Positions 1-5,427 of a DNA stretch of 5,427 nucleotides are shown piece by piece. This stretch comes from Bergeyella porcorum (GTDB taxonomy: Bacteria; Bacteroidota; Bacteroidia; Flavobacteriales; Weeksellaceae). The stretch is from the NCBI RefSeq assembly GCF_042427575.1, contig NZ_JBHMFD010000032.1:1-5427 (forward strand), given 5' to 3'. The position numbers were made by a program, and so were the translations under genes. The notes under the pieces were generated by a model. It did not search any database, had not been told where the DNA came from, and saw only the letters and a program-made list of their open reading frames with translations. Each line of letters begins with the position of its first letter. Position 1 is the stretch's first letter.

Positions 1-20
1 GGGGAGCAGGAGATTGAACG

Positions 21-70
21 AAAAAGAACTTTCAAAAATTTTTCAAAAAAGTTTTGGTAGTTTCAAAAAT
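21..70 (+). repeat. Phased A-tracts with three TTTCAAAAA repeats upstream of the rRNA promoter
   Basis: TTTCAAAAA occurs at 30-38, 41-49 and 61-69, and another A5 run lies at 21-25. The repeat starts are 11 and 20 bases apart, close to one and two DNA helical turns, so the A-runs lie on roughly the same face and should bend the DNA. Two copies sit just upstream of the -33 element and one lies between the -33 and -7 elements. AT-rich or curved DNA upstream of rRNA promoters commonly strengthens them (UP-element-like contact with RNA polymerase alpha). That role here is inferred from position and composition. Bases 1-20 show no recognisable feature. Confidence 0.5.
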
Positions 71-84
71 AAGTTTTACTTTTG
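53..84 (+). promoter_or_regulatory. Bacteroidota-type housekeeping promoter of the rRNA operon
   Basis: The Bacteroidota primary sigma factor recognises TTTG near -33 and TAnnTTTG near -7. TTTG is present at 53-56 and TACTTTTG at 77-84, a full match to the -7 consensus, with a 20-base spacer. Transcription would start a few bases downstream, around 89-92, leaving a leader of about 190 nt before mature 16S. I saw no competing full TAnnTTTG match nearer the 16S gene. The element match and location are seen; activity and the exact start site are inferred. Confidence 0.75.
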
Positions 85-94
85 CACTCGCAAA

Positions 95-111
95 ATCAAC
101 GAAGGGTTGAT
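95..111 (+). other. Small leader hairpin near the predicted transcript 5' end
   Basis: ATCAAC (95-100) and GTTGAT (106-111) are perfect inverted repeats around the 5-base loop GAAGG. The hairpin would form within about 10 nt of the predicted transcription start. It has no following U-run, so it is not a terminator. It may protect the 5' end or form part of an antitermination (boxB-like) structure; both roles are guesses. Confidence 0.4.
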
Positions 112-122
112 AAGCGGAAAAG

Positions 123-178
123 GTTAGTTGGAGCGGAGTGGTAAACTCAAAACTTAGCACTCAAAACTCAAAACTAAC
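123..178 (+). repeat. Leader imperfect hairpin whose right arm is built of 7-base repeats
   Basis: The right side consists of successive heptads beginning with CT at 146, 153, 160, 167 and 174 (CTCAAAA, CTTAGCA, CTCAAAA, CTCAAAA, CTAACGC); ACTCAAAACT occurs at 145, 159 and 166. This arm folds back on 123-144. GTTAGTT 123-129 pairs with AACTAAC 172-178, GAG 131-133 with CTC 167-169, GAGTG 136-140 with CACTC 158-162, and TAA 142-144 with TTA 154-156. That gives 18 base pairs with small internal loops. Both repeats and pairing are read directly. Function is unknown; antitermination or processing are possible. Confidence 0.55.
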
Positions 179-188
179 GCAGAACAAG

Positions 189-200
189 AGATCATTGAAA
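189..200 (+). promoter_or_regulatory. boxA-like antitermination motif, 16S copy
   Basis: AGATCATTGAAA resembles the boxA element of rRNA leaders (E. coli TGCTCTTTAACA), with 7 of 12 positions the same. The first ten bases recur exactly before 23S (2348-2357). In both places the motif lies a short distance upstream of the first arm of an rRNA processing stem. boxA RNA binds NusB-NusE (S10) and lets RNA polymerase resist premature termination in untranslated rRNA. The duplicated motif and matching position are seen; Nus factor binding is inferred. Confidence 0.55.
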
Positions 201-210
201 TAAGATATAA

Positions 211-237
211 CAACCAAGTAAAGGAAAAGACCAAAGC
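211..237 (+). other. 16S processing stem, 5' arm
   Basis: Bases 211-222 pair with 1863-1874 (11 of 12 positions; A216 faces C1869), and ACCAAAGC 230-237 pairs perfectly with GCTTTGGT 1853-1860. The segments are separated by an uneven internal loop. An inner segment, 253-260, can pair with 1840-1847 including one G-U pair. Such stems bring the 16S ends together and are cut by RNase III in many bacteria before final trimming. The complementarity is directly visible; the enzyme is assigned from general knowledge. Confidence 0.7.
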
Positions 238-279
238 GTAAATAAAAAAGAACTTTGAGAGAGCGTTAAGGAAAAACAT

Positions 280-1807
<1,528 letters not shown>

Positions 1808-1852
1808 TAGAGACGTAACGTCAAAAACAAAGGAAGCAATTTCAAAGGGAAA

Positions 1853-1874
1853 GCTTTGGTTTTTTACTCGGTTG
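1853..1874 (+). other. 16S processing stem, 3' arm
   Basis: This is the partner of the leader arm at 211-237. GCTTTGGT (1853-1860) matches 230-237 perfectly, and 1863-1874 matches 211-222 with one A-C mismatch. Together they close a loop containing the whole 16S gene, as in precursor rRNA of other bacteria. The arm lies about 45 nt after the mature 3' end, so further trimming is needed after any RNase III-type cut. Confidence 0.7.
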
Positions 1875-1922
1875 GAAAACACCCCTAAAAAGTATTAGTA
1901 AAGGGAAAGGGACTACAAGGAA

Positions 1923-1978
1923 GAAAGAGAGAAGAAAAAAGAGGATAGATTAAAAAGTCTTTCATCTTTGTTCTTTCA
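1923..1978 (+). repeat. Purine/pyrimidine imperfect hairpin with TCTTTNN heptads
   Basis: TCTTTCA (1958-1964), TCTTTGT (1965-1971) and TCTTTCA (1972-1978) are three tandem 7-base repeats. The purine run on the left can fold onto them: 1923-1942 and 1958-1977 are complementary at 15 of 20 positions. The fold would be 6 paired, 3 opposed, 4 paired, 2 opposed, 5 paired, around a 15-base loop. The mismatched columns recur about every seven bases. Simple purine/pyrimidine composition could explain part of the match, so this is weaker evidence than in the tRNA spacer. Confidence 0.45.
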
Positions 1979-1994
1979 TCAAGAAGTCTAAAAG

Positions 1995-2068
1995 AGTCTC
2001 GTAGCTCAGCTGGTTAGAGCGCTACACTGATAATGTAGAGGTCGGCAGTTCGAGCCTGCCCGAGACTA
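1995..2068 (+). tRNA. tRNA-Ile (anticodon GAU)
   Basis: This 74-nt cloverleaf decodes AUC and AUU. The acceptor stem AGTCTCG (1995-2001) pairs perfectly with CGAGACT (2061-2067), followed by discriminator A2068. T2002 and A2003 occupy positions 8-9, and the D arm starts with GCTC at 2004-2007. The anticodon stem CTACA/TGTAG (2022-2026 and 2034-2038) encloses a loop with GAT at 2029-2031. The T arm GGCAG/CTGCC carries TTCGAGC. The next bases are CTA, so CCA is not encoded and must be added by the CCA-adding enzyme. Ile then Ala in the 16S-23S spacer is a very common bacterial arrangement. Confidence 0.98.
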
Positions 2069-2076
2069 CTAATATA

Positions 2077-2143
2077 GTTGTAAGTTGATAGTTGATAGTT
2101 GTTGGAGATACTGACAACGAGCAACCGACAACGGACAACCAAC
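2077..2143 (+). repeat. Heptad-phased inverted repeat between the two tRNAs (GTTG x4 facing CAAC x4)
   Basis: GTTG occurs at 2077, 2084, 2091 and 2098, and CAAC at 2115, 2122, 2129 and 2136, with an extra CAAC at 2140. Both series have an exact 7-base period. The arms are antiparallel complements. The four 4-bp helices are 2098-2101/2115-2118, 2091-2094/2122-2125, 2084-2087/2129-2132 and 2077-2080/2136-2139. Three symmetric 3x3 internal loops (ATA/GAG, ATA/CGA, TAA/GGA) separate them, with a 13-base terminal loop (2102-2114). The array fills most of the 79-base gap between tRNA-Ile and tRNA-Ala. It could be a slippage-derived repeat, or a fold exposing both tRNAs for processing. Function is unknown. 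Confidence 0.75.
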
Positions 2144-2147
2144 AAAG

Positions 2148-2221
2148 GGGGAATTAGCTCAGCTGGCTAGAGCGCCTGCCTTGCACGCAGGAGGTCAAGG
2201 GTTCGACTCCCTTATTCTCCA
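2148..2221 (+). tRNA. tRNA-Ala (anticodon UGC)
   Basis: This 74-nt cloverleaf decodes GCN codons. Acceptor stem GGGGAAT (2148-2154) pairs with ATTCTCC (2214-2220), followed by discriminator A2221. G2150 and T2218 form the G3-U70 wobble pair, the main identity element read by alanyl-tRNA synthetase, so the assignment is firm. The D arm starts at 2157. The anticodon stem CCTGC/GCAGG surrounds TGC at 2182-2184. T arm AAGGG/CCCTT holds TTCGACT. CCA is not encoded (the bases after A2221 are CA). A G precedes the gene at 2147, but the acceptor pairing fixes the start at 2148. Confidence 0.98.
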
Positions 2222-2237
2222 CAGATTATTATAAATT

Positions 2238-2330
2238 GTACAAAGTACAAAGTATAATGAGATAGTTGAGGTGTACGATAGATATGGAATAGAGATGACA
2301 GAGCCGTCATCATACATATTAGATTGTACA
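2238..2330 (+). repeat. GTACAAA heptads and imperfect hairpin before 23S
   Basis: GTACAAA at 2238 and 2245, then GTATAAT at 2252, are tandem heptads. A further GTAC at 2273 is in the same register, 21 bases after 2252. Separately, 2272-2279 pairs with 2323-2330 (one G-U), ATATG 2282-2286 pairs with CATAT 2315-2319, and GATGAC 2294-2299 pairs with GTCATC 2306-2311. This makes an interrupted hairpin of 19 pairs. Degeneration of the heptads makes this the least regular of the spacer repeats. Confidence 0.45.
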
Positions 2331-2347
2331 TTATATAACAAGCAAAA

Positions 2348-2359
2348 AGATCATTGACA
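2348..2359 (+). promoter_or_regulatory. boxA-like antitermination motif, 23S copy
   Basis: AGATCATTGACA matches 8 of 12 positions of E. coli boxA and shares ten consecutive bases (AGATCATTGA) with the motif before 16S at 189-198. It lies four bases before the 23S processing stem; the 16S copy lies ten bases before its stem. A second boxA in the 16S-23S spacer is known in other bacteria and would reload antitermination factors before 23S. Factor binding is inferred. Confidence 0.6.
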
Positions 2360-2363
2360 TTAC

Positions 2364-2407
2364 CGGTAAAAGACATCACAAAGAGAAAACCGAGCACAAA
2401 GAGTGCT
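2364..2407 (+). other. 23S processing stem, 5' arm
   Basis: Three blocks pair with sequence after 23S. CGGTAA 2364-2369 pairs with 5218-5223. Bases 2373-2391 pair with 5197-5215, with a single G-G mismatch at 2385/5203. ACAAAGAGTGCT 2396-2407 pairs perfectly with 5180-5191. That is 36 base pairs interrupted by two small internal loops. It is the typical stem closing precursor 23S for RNase III-type cleavage, here extending well beyond the mature ends. Confidence 0.85.
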
Positions 2408-2425
2408 TGAGTAAATAAATTAGGA

Positions 2426-5170
<2,745 letters not shown>

Positions 5171-5179
5171 TAATGGTTG

Positions 5180-5223
5180 AGCACTCTTTGTAAGAAGGTT
5201 TTGTCTTTGTGATGTGATTACCG
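5180..5223 (+). other. 23S processing stem, 3' arm
   Basis: This is the partner of 2364-2407. AGCACTCTTTGT (5180-5191) closes nearest the mature 23S. The next block, 5197-5215, contains TCTTTGTGATGT (5204-5215), and the outer block is 5218-5223. The internal loop between the first two blocks is GAGC (2392-2395) against AAGAA (5192-5196). The mature 23S 3' end lies about 10 nt upstream of the stem. Confidence 0.85.
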
Positions 5224-5333
5224 ATAAGATAGAAGTTAGAAATTATATTCTAGAATTTGGATTCTAGAATATAGATGTTAGACTACTAAGTTCTAATATC
5301 TAAATGCTAACCACTAACCTCTTATAAACAGCC
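5224..5333 (+). repeat. 23S-5S spacer with TTAG/CTAA heptad arrays and hairpins
   Basis: NTAG recurs in a 7-base register at 5229, 5236, 5250, 5264, 5271 and 5278, with degenerate members TTAT at 5243 and TTGG at 5257. CTAA, the complement of TTAG, then follows at 5286, 5293, 5300, 5307 and 5314. Two competing folds are visible. One is a 13-bp perfect hairpin, 5244-5256 with 5261-5273, around the loop TTGG. The other pairs 5272-5282 with 5292-5302 (11 bp, one G-U) and continues with CTAG 5264-5267 and TTGG 5257-5260 against later CTAA units. There is no U-run, so a terminator is unlikely. No coding potential is seen. Function is unknown. Confidence 0.75.

Positions 5334-5427
<94 letters not shown>

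Larger units (their letters stand above)
85..279 (+). other. 16S rRNA leader region (transcribed, non-coding)
   Basis: This stretch between the promoter and mature 16S has no credible protein gene. In order it holds a small hairpin (95-111), a larger imperfect hairpin with heptad repeats (123-178), a boxA-like motif (189-200), the outer 5' arm of the 16S processing stem (211-237), and inner segments (253-260 and 264-268) that can also pair downstream of 16S. The layout hairpins, boxA, processing stem, mature rRNA fits a classical rRNA leader. The leader would be removed during rRNA maturation. Confidence 0.7.
1808..1994 (+). other. 16S to tRNA-Ile spacer
   Basis: This non-coding spacer holds the inner (1840-1847) and outer (1853-1874) closing arms of the 16S processing stem, then a 29-base uninterrupted purine run (1917-1945), then a pyrimidine-rich stretch of heptads (1958-1978). 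CAAAG 1843-1847 can alternatively pair locally with CTTTG 1854-1858, competing with the long-range stem. GACG-TAA-CGTC (1812-1822) is another short possible hairpin. No RNA gene or reading frame is supported here. Confidence 0.7.
2222..2425 (+). other. tRNA-Ala to 23S spacer
   Basis: This AT-rich non-coding spacer contains GTACAAA-type heptads (2238-2258), an imperfect hairpin (2272-2330), a boxA-like motif (2348-2359) and the 5' arm of the 23S processing stem (2364-2407). The last bases lead into the mature 23S 5' end; ATTAGG (2419-2424) can pair with CCTAAT (5169-5174), extending the helix that joins the 23S ends. The short antisense reading frame here shows no sign of being a gene. Confidence 0.65.

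Noticed and set aside
1..20. Possible end of an upstream gene
   Set aside because: Twenty bases are too few, and no stop codon context, tRNA end or terminator hairpin can be recognised.
1843..1858. Independent small hairpin CAAAG/CTTTG after 16S
   Set aside because: It competes with the longer and better-supported pairing to the 16S leader, so it is noted only as an alternative fold.
2077..2143. CRISPR array or attachment site in the tRNA spacer
   Set aside because: The repeat unit is only 4-7 bases with 3-base fills, far too short for CRISPR, and no duplicated tRNA end or integrase gene is present.
5244..5273. Perfect 13-bp hairpin as an intrinsic terminator before 5S
   Set aside because: The stem is AT-rich, has no U-run after it, and lies upstream of 5S, which should be co-transcribed.
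5229..5317. Telomere-like repeats (TTAG/CTAA heptads resemble plant-type TTTAGGG)
   Set aside because: Only the 4-mer is constant, the other bases vary, and the array is inside a bacterial rRNA operon; the resemblance is coincidental.

Overview
This window is one ribosomal RNA operon of a Flavobacteriia-type bacterium (phylum Bacteroidota), on the + strand. The order is promoter and leader, 16S rRNA (about 280-1807), tRNA-Ile(GAU) (1995-2068), tRNA-Ala(UGC) (2148-2221), 23S rRNA (about 2426-5170), and the 5' part of 5S rRNA (from about 5334, cut by the window end at 5427). No protein gene is supported; the open reading frames are short, mostly antisense, and lie in or across the RNA genes. 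The 16S signatures, including the GGATTATGTGG block at 1220-1230 and the 3' end GGAACATCTCATTTT, match from memory the Weeksellaceae (Chryseobacterium / Bergeyella / Riemerella / Cloacibacterium group). Genus cannot be fixed by eye.

Region by region: bases 1-84 hold phased A-tracts and a good Bacteroidota-type promoter (TTTG at 53-56, a 20-nt spacer, TACTTTTG at 77-84). A leader of roughly 190 nt follows with two hairpins, a boxA-like antitermination motif and the 5' arm of a 16S processing stem. The 16S-23S spacer holds the closing 16S arm, two tRNA genes without encoded CCA, a second boxA-like motif and the 5' arm of a long 23S processing stem. The 3' arm of that stem follows 23S, then comes a repeat-rich spacer and 5S. 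One transcript would yield all five RNAs. The paired flanks bring the ends of each large rRNA together for RNase III-type cutting, and the boxA-like motifs would help polymerase read through long untranslated RNA.

Two things stand out. First, the 16S 3' tail does not carry the canonical anti-Shine-Dalgarno core CCUCC; it reads UCUCA (1800-1804). Second, all five non-coding intervals contain different short repeats with the same 7-base period. The clearest is CTAA at 5286, 5293, 5300, 5307 and 5314. Between the two tRNAs, GTTG occurs at 2077, 2084, 2091 and 2098 and CAAC at 2115, 2122, 2129 and 2136. In several intervals the heptads face their reverse complements and would fold into stems of about 4 paired bases alternating with about 3 unpaired bases. 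I know of no description of this heptad-phased hairpin pattern in rRNA operons, but I could not search for one.
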